Shown piece after piece: positions 56,483 to 64,000 of a stretch of DNA of 64,000 nt (position 1 is its first letter; every line of letters begins with the position of its first letter). Origin of the DNA: Sphingomonas aerolata. Lineage in GTDB: Bacteria > Pseudomonadota > Alphaproteobacteria > Sphingomonadales > Sphingomonadaceae. The stretch lies in contig NZ_PZZN01000001.1 of NCBI RefSeq assembly GCF_003046295.1, positions 764,812 through 828,811 on the forward strand, read 5' to 3'. A model generated the notes under the pieces. That model ran no database searches, was not told where the DNA came from, and saw nothing but the letters and a program-made list of their open reading frames with translations. A program made the position numbers and the translations under genes.

Positions 56483-57106
56483 ATGGGCCTGAACGCCGCC
56501 CAGTTGCAGGCTGCCATGACCGCGCTGTGTGCGATCGAACCCGCCTTTGCGGTCGCGGTCGCGAACAAGGGCCACCCTGCCCCGCGGATCAGCGAGCGCG
56601 GCTTCGCGACCTTGCTTCGCACCATCCTCGGCCAGCAGGTCAGCGTCGCCTCCGCGCAATCGGTCTGGAACAAGCTCGACGCGCTTGTCGGCGGTGCCGC
56701 GGACCCCGCCAACATCGCCGCCGCCAGCGACGAGACGCTGCGCAGCGCGGGGCTGTCGCGGCAGAAACTCGGCTATGCCCGCAGCCTCGCCGACGAGGTG
56801 ACGAGCGGCCGCCTCGACCTGACGAACCTGCCCGCCGACGACGAGGAGGCGATCGCCGCGCTGGTCCGGGTCAAGGGAATCGGCCGCTGGTCGGCGGAGA
56901 TCTACCTGCTGTTCGCCGAGGGCCGCACCGACATCTGGCCCGCGGGCGACCTCGCGGTCCAGATCGAGATCGGCCGCATCCTCGGCCACGACGCCCGCCC
57001 GAGCGAGAAGATGACTCGCGAACTCGCCGAAGCCTGGCGCCCGCACCGCGGCGCGGCGGCGATCTTCCTCTGGCACCATTACCAGGCTGACATGAAGGTG
57101 ATCTGA
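56483..57106 (+). CDS. DNA-3-methyladenine glycosylase II (AlkA-like)
   Basis: 207 residues. HhH-GPD fold: GFATLLRTILGQQVSVASAQSVWNK, the hairpin VKGIGRWSAEI and the catalytic Asp in WPAGDLAVQ. It lacks the N-terminal domain of E. coli AlkA (282), so it is the short alphaproteobacterial form. It removes alkylated purines. Divergent from the ferredoxin gene; ATG 56483 is used, and the upstream open frame overlaps the ferredoxin. Confidence 0.9.
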   Translation: MGLNAAQLQAAMTALCAIEPAFAVAVANKGHPAPRISERGFATLLRTILGQQVSVASAQSVWNKLDALVGGAADPANIAAASDETLRSAGLSRQKLGYARSLADEVTSGRLDLTNLPADDEEAIAALVRVKGIGRWSAEIYLLFAEGRTDIWPAGDLAVQIEIGRILGHDARPSEKMTRELAEAWRPHRGAAAIFLWHHYQADMKVI

Positions 57107-57155
57107 GCGCGGCCGCTCAAGCGAGGCCATGCCCGCGAGACCCCACTAGCCCCCT

Positions 57156-57241
57156 CCCGTCATCCTGACGAAAGTCAGGATCCAGAGCCAAGCAGGCGAG
57201 TGCCCGTGACCTTGGATCCTGACTTCCGTCAGGATGACGGG
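57156..57241. repeat. Paired palindromic intergenic element (REP/BIME-like), copy 5
   Basis: Left arm CCCGTCATCCTGACGAAAG continuing TCAGGATCCAGAG; right arm CCTTGGATCCTGACTTCC continuing GTCAGGATGACGGG. Between alkA and mntH, same direction. The left arm is identical to copies 2 and 4. The spacer reads CCAAGCAGGCGAGTGCCCGTG. Confidence 0.8.
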
Positions 57242-57327
57242 AGCAAAAAGAGCCATGCGCCCGCCCGATATCCGGCTGCCGACCGAACCGCTTGTCCCCC
57301 CCGCTCCCATCCGGCAAAGCACCCGCG

Positions 57328-58635
57328 ATGCCGCCGCCCAGTTCCGCCCTCGCCCATTCGCTGTCCGACAGCTATCGCACCGTCGCGATCCCCGAAGGCG
57401 CGCCCTTCTGGCGGCGGCTGTTCGCGTTCGTCGGGCCAGGCTATCTCGTCGCGGTCGGCTATATGGATCCGGGCAACTGGGCGACCGACATCGCCGGCGG
57501 CTCGGCGTTCGGCTACACCCTCCTGTCGGTCGTTTTGCTGTCCAATTTGATGGCGATGGTGCTCCAGGCGCTGTCCGCTCGGCTCGGCATCGTCGCCGGG
57601 CTCGACCTCGCCCAGGCCTGCCGCGCGCATTATTCGAAGCGCGTTTCGGTCGTGCTCTGGTTCCTGTGCGAGATCGCGATCATCGCCTGCGATCTGGCCG
57701 AAGTGCTCGGCACCGCCATCGCGCTCAAACTGCTGTTCGGGCTCCCGCTGGTCTGGGGTGTCGTGCTGACAGCGCTCGACGTGTTCCTGATCCTCGCGCT
57801 GCAACGCTTCGGCTTCCGCAAGCTCGAGGCGTTCATCGTAGCGCTGCTGGTGATCATCGCCGGCTGCTTCATCTTCGAACTGTTCCTCGCGCGGCCCGAC
57901 ATGGCGGGGGTGCTCGGCGGACTGGTGCCGACGACCGAGATCGTCACCAACCCGGCGATGCTCTATATCGCGATCGGCATCCTCGGTGCGACGGTGATGC
58001 CGCACAACCTGTATCTCCACTCGTCGATCGTCCAGACACGCGCGTTCGCGCCGACCGAGGCGGGCAAGCGCGACGCGGTGACGATGGCGACGATCGACGG
58101 CACGATCGCGCTCGGCCTCGCCTTCTTCATCAACGCCGCAATCCTGATCCTCGCGGCCGCCACCTTCCACGTCGCCGGGCGCACCGACGTCGCCGATATC
58201 GACCAGGCGCATGCGCTGCTCGCGCCGATGCTCGGCATGGGGGCCGCGAGCGTCGTGTTCGCAGTCGCACTGCTCGCCTCGGGGCAGAATTCGACCGTGA
58301 CGGGCACGCTCGCCGGCCAGATCGTGATGGAGGGCTTCCTCAACCTGCGCATGCCCGTCTGGGCGCGGCGGCTCGTCACGCGGCTGCTCGCGATTATCCC
58401 CGCAGTATTCGTCGTCGGCGCCGCGGGCGATGCGGGCGCGACCCGGCTGCTCGTGCTGAGCCAGGTCGTGCTGAGCCTGCAACTCCCCTTCGCGGTCGTG
58501 CCGCTCGTCAAGTTCACCGGTGACGCGCGAATCATGGGTTCGCTGGTCAGCCCGGTCTGGCTGAAAGCGCTCGCCTGGGTCATCGCCGCGGTCATTATCG
58601 GCCTCAACGCGACCCTGCTGATCGGCATGCTCTGA
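57328..58635 (+). CDS. mntH: Nramp-family Mn2+/Fe2+ transporter
   Basis: 435 residues with about eleven membrane helices. Signature of Nramp: [12 protein letters not shown] in helix 1 (metal-binding Asp and Asn) and [16 protein letters not shown] in helix 6. Proton-coupled divalent metal import. ATG 57328 is preferred; a TTG 36 bp upstream is possible. No recognisable Mur/Fur box or yybP riboswitch was seen in the short leader, which is mostly the repeat element. Confidence 0.93.
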   Translation: MPPPSSALAHSLSDSYRTVAIPEGAPFWRRLFAFVGPGYLVAVGYMDPGNWATDIAGGSAFGYTLLSVVLLSNLMAMVLQALSARLGIVAGLDLAQACRAHYSKRVSVVLWFLCEIAIIACDLAEVLGTAIALKLLFGLPLVWGVVLTALDVFLILALQRFGFRKLEAFIVALLVIIAGCFIFELFLARPDMAGVLGGLVPTTEIVTNPAMLYIAIGILGATVMPHNLYLHSSIVQTRAFAPTEAGKRDAVTMATIDGTIALGLAFFINAAILILAAATFHVAGRTDVADIDQAHALLAPMLGMGAASVVFAVALLASGQNSTVTGTLAGQIVMEGFLNLRMPVWARRLVTRLLAIIPAVFVVGAAGDAGATRLLVLSQVVLSLQLPFAVVPLVKFTGDARIMGSLVSPVWLKALAWVIAAVIIGLNATLLIGML

Positions 58636-58738
58636 GATAAACTGACATGGATCAGGGGATGCACGGCTAACTGGCCGATCGCGTCCCGCGACCTCGCAAG
58701 TCCGCGTGACAAAGGTGTCCGCGCGGCTAGGATCACCG

Positions 58739-61192
58739 GTGACGACAACGAGATCCGGAATTCGCGTGACCGTAAACCCCGCCCTGCAGCGCTCCCTCCA
58801 GACGCTGGCCGATTCGATCCTCGACACGCTCGTCCACCGGATCGGCAAGGATGCGCAGGCCGCGCTTCCGCACGACTGGCTCGCGGCAACGATCCTCACC
58901 GTGCGCAACGACATCGTCGAACGCTGGATGGCATCGACCAAGGCGGCGCATGCGGCGGGTGCGAAGCGCGTCTATTATCTCAGCCTCGAATTCCTGATCG
59001 GCCGGCTGCTGCGCGATGCGGTGACGAACCTGCAACGCAGCGGCGAGGTGTCGCGGGCGCTCGCGCTGCACGGCGTCGACCTTGCCGCGCTTGAGGAGAT
59101 CGAGCCCGATGCGGCACTCGGCAATGGCGGGCTCGGGCGGCTGGCGGCGTGCTTCATGGAGAGCATGGCGAGCCTCGCGCTCCCTGCTTACGGCTATGGC
59201 ATCCGCTATGTGAACGGCATGTTCCGCCAGCGGATCGACGATGGCTGGCAGGTCGAGATGCCCGAAAGCTGGCTCGCGCACGGCAATCCCTGGGAGTTCG
59301 AACGCCGCGAGAGCGCCTATTTCATCGGCTTCGGCGGCGAGGTCATCGCGACCGACAGCGGTCAGGTTCACTGGAGCCCCGCAGAGGCGGTCGAGGCGAT
59401 GGCGGTCGACACCCCCGTCGTCGGCTGGCGCGGCGAACACGTCAACACGCTGCGGCTATGGACCGCACGCGCGTTCGATCCGATCAAGCTCGACCGGTTC
59501 AACGCGGGCGACTTTTCCGGCGCGCTCGCCGACCAGCTCCGCGCCGAGACGCTCACGCGCGTACTCTATCCCAACGACTCGACCGCCGCGGGGCAGGAAC
59601 TGCGGCTGCGGCAGGAATATTTCTTCTCGTCCGCCTCGATCCAGGACATCGTCCGCCGCCACATCCAGTATTTCGGCGACATCCGCACGCTGCCCGACAA
59701 GGCTGCGATCCAGCTGAACGACACGCACCCCGCGGTGTCGGTCGCCGAGCTGATGCGGCTGCTGATCGATCATCACGAATTCGCGTTCGACGAAGCGTGG
59801 AAGATCACGCGCGCGACCTTCGGCTACACCAACCACACGCTGCTGCCCGAGGCGCTGGAGAGCTGGCCGCTGCCGCTGTTCGAGCGCCTGCTGCCGCGGC
59901 ACATGCAGATCGTCTACGCGATCAACGCAAGGCTGCTGCGCGAGGCACGCGGGGTCACAGGGATAGACGACCGCGCGATCGCCGCGATCAGCCTGATCGA
60001 CGAAGGCGGCGAGCGGCGCGTGCGGATGGCCAACCTCGCCTTTGCCGGATCGCACAGCGTCAATGGCGTCGCGGCGCTGCATACGCAGCTGATGAAGAAG
60101 ACGGTCTTCGCGGATCTCCACCGCCTCTATCCGACGCGGATCAACAACAAGACCAACGGGATCACGCCGCGCCGCTGGCTTCAGCAATGCAACCCCGGCC
60201 TCACCACGCTGATCCGCGACGCGATCGGCGACGGCTTCCTCGATGATGCCGAACGGCTGATCGATCTCGATGTTTTTGCCGACGATTCCGCGTTCAGGGA
60301 GCGGTTTTGGGCGGTGAAGCGTTCGAACAAGGTGGCATTGGCAAATCATATCAAGGACAGCATGGGGCTGCGCATAGACCCCGACGCGCTGTTCGACGTG
60401 CAGATCAAGCGCATTCACGAATATAAGCGCCAGCTGCTCAACATCATCGAGACGGTCGCGCTGTACGACCAGATCCGCAGCCATCCCGAACGCGACTGGA
60501 CGCCCCGCGTGAAGCTGTTCGCGGGCAAGGCGGCGTCGAGCTATCACAATGCGAAACTCGTCATCAAGCTGGCGAACGACGTCGCGCGCCGGATCAATTC
60601 GGATCCGTCGGTCGGCGGGCTGCTGAAGGTCGCGTTCCTGCCAAACTATAATGTGTCGCTGGCGGAGCAGATCATCCCCGCCGCCGATCTCAGCGAACAG
60701 ATCTCGACCGCCGGGCTCGAGGCGTCGGGCACCGGCAACATGAAGTTCGCAATGAACGGCGCGCTGACGATCGGCACGCTCGACGGCGCGAATATCGAGA
60801 TCAAGGACCGGGTCGGCGACGACAACATCTTCATCTTCGGCATGACCGCGGACGAGGTCGAAGTGAAGCGCGCATCGGGCTATGATCCGCGCAGCGTGAT
60901 CGACGGGTCGAACGAGCTCTGCCAGGCGGTCTCGGCGATCGCCTCGGGCGTGTTCTCGCCCGATGATCGTCAGCGCTACGCCGGACTGATGGGCGGACTG
61001 TACGAGGGCGACTGGTTCATGCTCGCCGCCGATTTCGACAGCTATGCCACCGCGCAGCGCAGCGTCGACACGCGCTGGAACGATCGCGACGCTTGGGTCG
61101 CCTCGACCGTGCGCAACGTTGCGCGTGTGGGCTGGTTCTCGTCGGACCGGACGATCCGTGAATATGCCCGTGATATCTGGACGGTAATGTGA
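58739..61192 (+). CDS. glgP: Glycogen phosphorylase
   Basis: 817 residues from GTG 58739 (AGGA six bases upstream); GTGs at 58706 and 58766 are alternatives. GT35 fold: VYYLSLEFLIGRLLRDA near the N-terminus, ALGNGGLGRLAACFMESMA, and the PLP-lysine region EASGTGNMKFAMNGALTIGTLDGANIEI. It releases glucose 1-phosphate from glycogen. The TGA overlaps the glgB start (GTGA), so the two are coupled. First gene of the glg operon. Confidence 0.95.
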   Translation: MTTTRSGIRVTVNPALQRSLQTLADSILDTLVHRIGKDAQAALPHDWLAATILTVRNDIVERWMASTKAAHAAGAKRVYYLSLEFLIGRLLRDAVTNLQRSGEVSRALALHGVDLAALEEIEPDAALGNGGLGRLAACFMESMASLALPAYGYGIRYVNGMFRQRIDDGWQVEMPESWLAHGNPWEFERRESAYFIGFGGEVIATDSGQVHWSPAEAVEAMAVDTPVVGWRGEHVNTLRLWTARAFDPIKLDRFNAGDFSGALADQLRAETLTRVLYPNDSTAAGQELRLRQEYFFSSASIQDIVRRHIQYFGDIRTLPDKAAIQLNDTHPAVSVAELMRLLIDHHEFAFDEAWKITRATFGYTNHTLLPEALESWPLPLFERLLPRHMQIVYAINARLLREARGVTGIDDRAIAAISLIDEGGERRVRMANLAFAGSHSVNGVAALHTQLMKKTVFADLHRLYPTRINNKTNGITPRRWLQQCNPGLTTLIRDAIGDGFLDDAERLIDLDVFADDSAFRERFWAVKRSNKVALANHIKDSMGLRIDPDALFDVQIKRIHEYKRQLLNIIETVALYDQIRSHPERDWTPRVKLFAGKAASSYHNAKLVIKLANDVARRINSDPSVGGLLKVAFLPNYNVSLAEQIIPAADLSEQISTAGLEASGTGNMKFAMNGALTIGTLDGANIEIKDRVGDDNIFIFGMTADEVEVKRASGYDPRSVIDGSNELCQAVSAIASGVFSPDDRQRYAGLMGGLYEGDWFMLAADFDSYATAQRSVDTRWNDRDAWVASTVRNVARVGWFSSDRTIREYARDIWTVM

Positions 61193-63351
61193 AGCCACCC
61201 GAAGGCGCCATCGTTGCCCTGCTGGAGGGGCGTCACGACGATCCCTTCTCGCTGCTCGGCGTGCATGCCGGCCCCGGCGGCACGTTCGCGCGCGCGTGGC
61301 TGCCGGGTGCGACGACCGCCGAGGCGCATGCGCTCGACGGCACGACACTCGGCACCCTCCCCCGGATCGACGATCGCGGCCTGTTCGAGGGGCCGATCGA
61401 CGGCGATCCGCAACCGGTGAAATATCATGCCGAGGGCGGCGGCGCGGACTGGTGGGTGACCGACCCGTACAGCTTCGGCCCGGTGCTCGGCCCGATCGAC
61501 GACCTGCTGATGGCGGAGGGCAATCACCACCGCCTCCATGACAAGTTGGGCGCGCACCTGATCGAGCACGAAGGCGCGCCGGGCGTGCATTTCGCGCTCT
61601 GGGCCCCCAATGCGCAGCGCGTCTCGGTGGTCGGCGACTTCAATGACTGGGATGGCCGCCGCCATGCGATGCGCAGGCGCGGCGACGTCGGCGTCTGGGA
61701 GATCTTCATCCCCGACATTGCCGAATATCGCGCCTATAAATACGAGATCGTCGGTCCCGATGGCCGGCTCCAGCCGCTGAAGGCCGATCCCTTCGCCTTT
61801 GCCAGCGAACTGCGTCCCGCGACCGCGTCGATCACGCGCACGCTCGCGCACAAATGGGCGGATACGAGCCACCGCAAACACAGGGCCTCGGTCGATCCGC
61901 GCCGCGTGCCGATCAGCATCTACGAGGTGCATGCAGGATCATGGGACCGCGATGCCGAGGGCTGGTTCCTGACCTGGGATGCGCTCGCCGACCGGCTGAT
62001 CCCGTACGTAGTCGAGATGGGCTTCACGCACATCGAGTTCATGCCGATCAGCGAACATCCCTATGATCCGAGCTGGGGCTATCAGACGACCGGGCTTTAT
62101 GCGCCGTCCGCGCGGTTCGGCGATGTCGAGGGGTTCGCGCGGTTCGTCGACGGCGCGCATCTGGCGGGGATCGGCGTGCTGCTCGACTGGGTCCCTGCGC
62201 ATTTCCCGACCGACGCGTTCGGGCTCGCGCATTTCGACGGTACCGCGCTCTACGAACATGAGGATCCGCGGCTCGGCTTCCATCCCGACTGGAACACCGC
62301 GATCTACAATTTCGGGCGTCGCGAGGTGTCGTCCTTCCTCGTCAACAATGCGCTGTTCTGGGCCGAGCGCTATCATATCGACGGGCTTCGCGTCGATGCG
62401 GTCGCGTCGATGCTGTACCGCGATTATTCGCGCGAGGCGGGCGAATGGATCCCCAACGACACCGGCGGGCGCGAGAACTGGGAGGCGGTCGCCTTCCTGC
62501 GCGACATGAACCGCGCCGTGTACGGCCAGCATCCCGGCATCTTCACGATCGCCGAGGAATCGACCTCATGGCCGGGTGTCTCCGCGCCGGTCGGCGACGA
62601 CGGCAAGAGCGGCGGCCTGGGCTTCGGGTTCAAGTGGAACATGGGCTTCATGCACGACACGCTCCAGTACATGGCGCGTGATCCGCTGCACCGGAAGCAT
62701 CATCACGGCGAGATCAATTTCGGGCTGGTCTATGCGTTCAGCGAGAATTTCGTCCTGCCGCTCAGCCATGACGAGGTCGTCCACGGCAAGGGCTCGCTGC
62801 TGACCAAGATGCCCGGCGACGACTGGCAGCAATTCGCCAATCTGCGCGCCTATTACGCGTTCATGTGGGGCTATCCGGGCAAGAAGCTGCTCTTCATGGG
62901 ACAGGAATTCGCGCAGCGCCGCGAATGGTCCGAGGGCCGCGCGCTCGACTGGTGCCTGCGCAACAGCCGCAGCCATGAGGGCATCCGCAACCTCGTCCGC
63001 GACCTCAACACGGTCTATCGCGACAAGCCCGCGCTTCACGCGCGCGATTGCGAAGCGGACGGGTTCGAATGGCTGATCGCCGACGATGCCGCCAATTCGG
63101 TCTTCGCCTGGCTGCGCAAGGCACCTGGCGCGAAGCCCGTCGCCGTCATCGCCAACATGACGCCGATCGCGCGCGCGCCTTACCGCATCCCGCTGCCGCT
63201 CGACGGCCGCTGGTGCGAGATTATCAACAGCGACGCGCATGAATATTGGGGCAGCGGGCTCGGCAACCTCGGCGGCGTGGTCGCGGAGGACGGTGCGGCG
63301 TGGGTCACCTTGCCCCCGCTCGCGACGATCATGCTCGAGTTTGAGGGCTGA
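61189..63351 (+). CDS. glgB: 1,4-alpha-glucan branching enzyme
   Basis: 720 residues from GTG 61189. N-terminal CBM48 domains, then the GH13 barrel with the catalytic Asp in DGLRVDAVASMLYRDY, the acid/base Glu in FTIAEEST and the stabilising Asp in PLSHDEVVHGKGSL, and a C-terminal all-beta domain. It forms the alpha-1,6 branch points of glycogen. Followed by glgC after 59 bp. Confidence 0.96.
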   Translation: MKPPEGAIVALLEGRHDDPFSLLGVHAGPGGTFARAWLPGATTAEAHALDGTTLGTLPRIDDRGLFEGPIDGDPQPVKYHAEGGGADWWVTDPYSFGPVLGPIDDLLMAEGNHHRLHDKLGAHLIEHEGAPGVHFALWAPNAQRVSVVGDFNDWDGRRHAMRRRGDVGVWEIFIPDIAEYRAYKYEIVGPDGRLQPLKADPFAFASELRPATASITRTLAHKWADTSHRKHRASVDPRRVPISIYEVHAGSWDRDAEGWFLTWDALADRLIPYVVEMGFTHIEFMPISEHPYDPSWGYQTTGLYAPSARFGDVEGFARFVDGAHLAGIGVLLDWVPAHFPTDAFGLAHFDGTALYEHEDPRLGFHPDWNTAIYNFGRREVSSFLVNNALFWAERYHIDGLRVDAVASMLYRDYSREAGEWIPNDTGGRENWEAVAFLRDMNRAVYGQHPGIFTIAEESTSWPGVSAPVGDDGKSGGLGFGFKWNMGFMHDTLQYMARDPLHRKHHHGEINFGLVYAFSENFVLPLSHDEVVHGKGSLLTKMPGDDWQQFANLRAYYAFMWGYPGKKLLFMGQEFAQRREWSEGRALDWCLRNSRSHEGIRNLVRDLNTVYRDKPALHARDCEADGFEWLIADDAANSVFAWLRKAPGAKPVAVIANMTPIARAPYRIPLPLDGRWCEIINSDAHEYWGSGLGNLGGVVAEDGAAWVTLPPLATIMLEFEG

Positions 63352-63410
63352 GACGGAACAAGCCGCGGGTAACGGGGCGTTATACGGCGGACGATTAGGG
63401 AGAGACGGAC

Positions 63411-64000
63411 ATGGTTGAACGGCGGGGACAGCCACTGGCGCGCGACGCAATGGCGTATGTGCTGGCCGGTGGTCGCGGCAGTCGGTTAATGGAACTGACC
63501 GATACCCGCGCAAAACCCGCGGTGTATTTCGGCGGCAAGGCGCGGATCATCGATTTCGCGCTGTCGAATGCGATCAACTCGGGCATTCGCCGGATCGGCG
63601 TCGCGACTCAGTACAAGGCGCATTCGCTGATCCGCCATCTTCAGAGCGGCTGGAACTTCCTGCGCTCCGAACGCAATGAGAGCTTCGACATCCTGCCCGC
63701 GTCGCAGCGGATCAGCGAGTTCCAATGGTATGAGGGCACCGCCGACGCGGTCTACCAGAATATCGACATCATCGAGAGCCACGCGCCCGAATACATGGTC
63801 ATCCTGGCCGGCGATCACATCTACAAGATGGATTACGAGCTGATCCTGCAACAGCATTGCGAGACCGGTGCGGACGTCACGATCGCCTGCCTCGAAGTGC
63901 CGCGCATGGAGGCGGTCGGCTTCGGCGTGATGGCAGTCGACGAGCATGACAATGTCACCGCGTTCGTCGAGAAGCCGGCCGATCCGCCCGCGATCCCGGG
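63411..64000 (+). CDS. glgC: Glucose-1-phosphate adenylyltransferase, 3' end cut off
   Basis: The first 196 codons, from ATG 63411 (TTAGGGAGAGA upstream), are in the window. N-terminal nucleotidyltransferase motif [14 protein letters not shown], then [37 protein letters not shown] and [15 protein letters not shown], all typical of ADP-glucose pyrophosphorylase. It commits glucose 1-phosphate to glycogen. Third gene of the glg operon; glgA and others probably follow outside the window. Confidence 0.95.
   Translation, partial: MVERRGQPLARDAMAYVLAGGRGSRLMELTDTRAKPAVYFGGKARIIDFALSNAINSGIRRIGVATQYKAHSLIRHLQSGWNFLRSERNESFDILPASQRISEFQWYEGTADAVYQNIDIIESHAPEYMVILAGDHIYKMDYELILQQHCETGADVTIACLEVPRMEAVGFGVMAVDEHDNVTAFVEKPADPPAIP

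Noticed and set aside
57242..57327. yybP-ykoY Mn2+ riboswitch upstream of mntH
   Set aside because: The gap is short and shows none of the conserved four-way junction elements.

Overview
The window is a G+C-rich chromosomal segment whose gene content and protein style point to a sphingomonad (Alphaproteobacteria, Sphingomonadales, Sphingomonas-like). Supporting signs are a RegB/RegA redox two-component pair beside a cyoABCD ubiquinol oxidase, an Oar-like TonB-dependent receptor ending in Phe, a LytS/LytTR pair, Caulobacter/Sphingomonas-style short intergenic palindromes, and no sporulation, phage or plasmid genes. It reads as ordinary, densely packed core chromosome with one small accessory-looking patch at about 46.3-49.0 kb. 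No CRISPR array, insertion sequence, integrase or rRNA operon is visible.

Layout. 1-2.5 kb: mmsA (cut by the window edge) divergent from a LysR regulator. 2.5-6.5 kb: a two-TM K+ channel, a secreted CocE/NonD hydrolase, and a coupled FMN reductase-pirin pair. 6.7-14.7 kb, all on the minus strand: cyoA-cyoB-cyoC-cyoD-surf1 (quinol oxidase and its assembly factor), then regB-regA (quinone/redox sensor kinase and regulator), then an SPL-family radical SAM protein. 14.9-21 kb: an MFS transporter, a small unknown protein, divergent glpK/glpD, and a class I mannose-6-phosphate isomerase. 21.1-26.3 kb: bamD-recN-ligA, a conserved cell-envelope/DNA-repair run. 26.5-32 kb: an Oar-like outer-membrane receptor followed by a LytS-type kinase and its LytTR regulator. 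32.1-39 kb: an ABC-F ATPase, DUF3297, a glycine-rich exported protein, telA with a membrane partner, and bipA. 39.2-46.1 kb: ubiA-pmbA-cysQ-like on the minus strand, then rsmE and gshA on plus, and an ICMT-like membrane methyltransferase.

46.3-53.4 kb: tRNA-Gly(TCC), a glycosyltransferase whose frame opens upstream of its first ordinary start codon, a convergent acyltransferase, mqo with a twin-arginine-type leader, and a three-gene operon of a membrane-tethered LuxR-HTH protein, a small integral membrane protein and a MarR-like protein. The last of these is the least explained unit in the window. 53.3-57.1 kb: tRNA-Tyr(GTA), an M28 peptidase, rlmB, a 2Fe-2S ferredoxin and alkA. 57.3-64 kb: mntH, then the glycogen operon glgP-glgB-glgC, with glgC running off the window.

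Functional threads. Respiration and quinone use recur: cyo oxidase, SURF1, RegBA, GlpD, UbiA and Mqo all make or use ubiquinone. Carbon storage and entry are covered by glpKD, mmsA, manA and glg. At least five intergenic gaps carry related palindromic elements built around GTCATCC...GGATGAC. Many long open frames opposite the real genes are a by-product of G+C-rich codon use and were left out.
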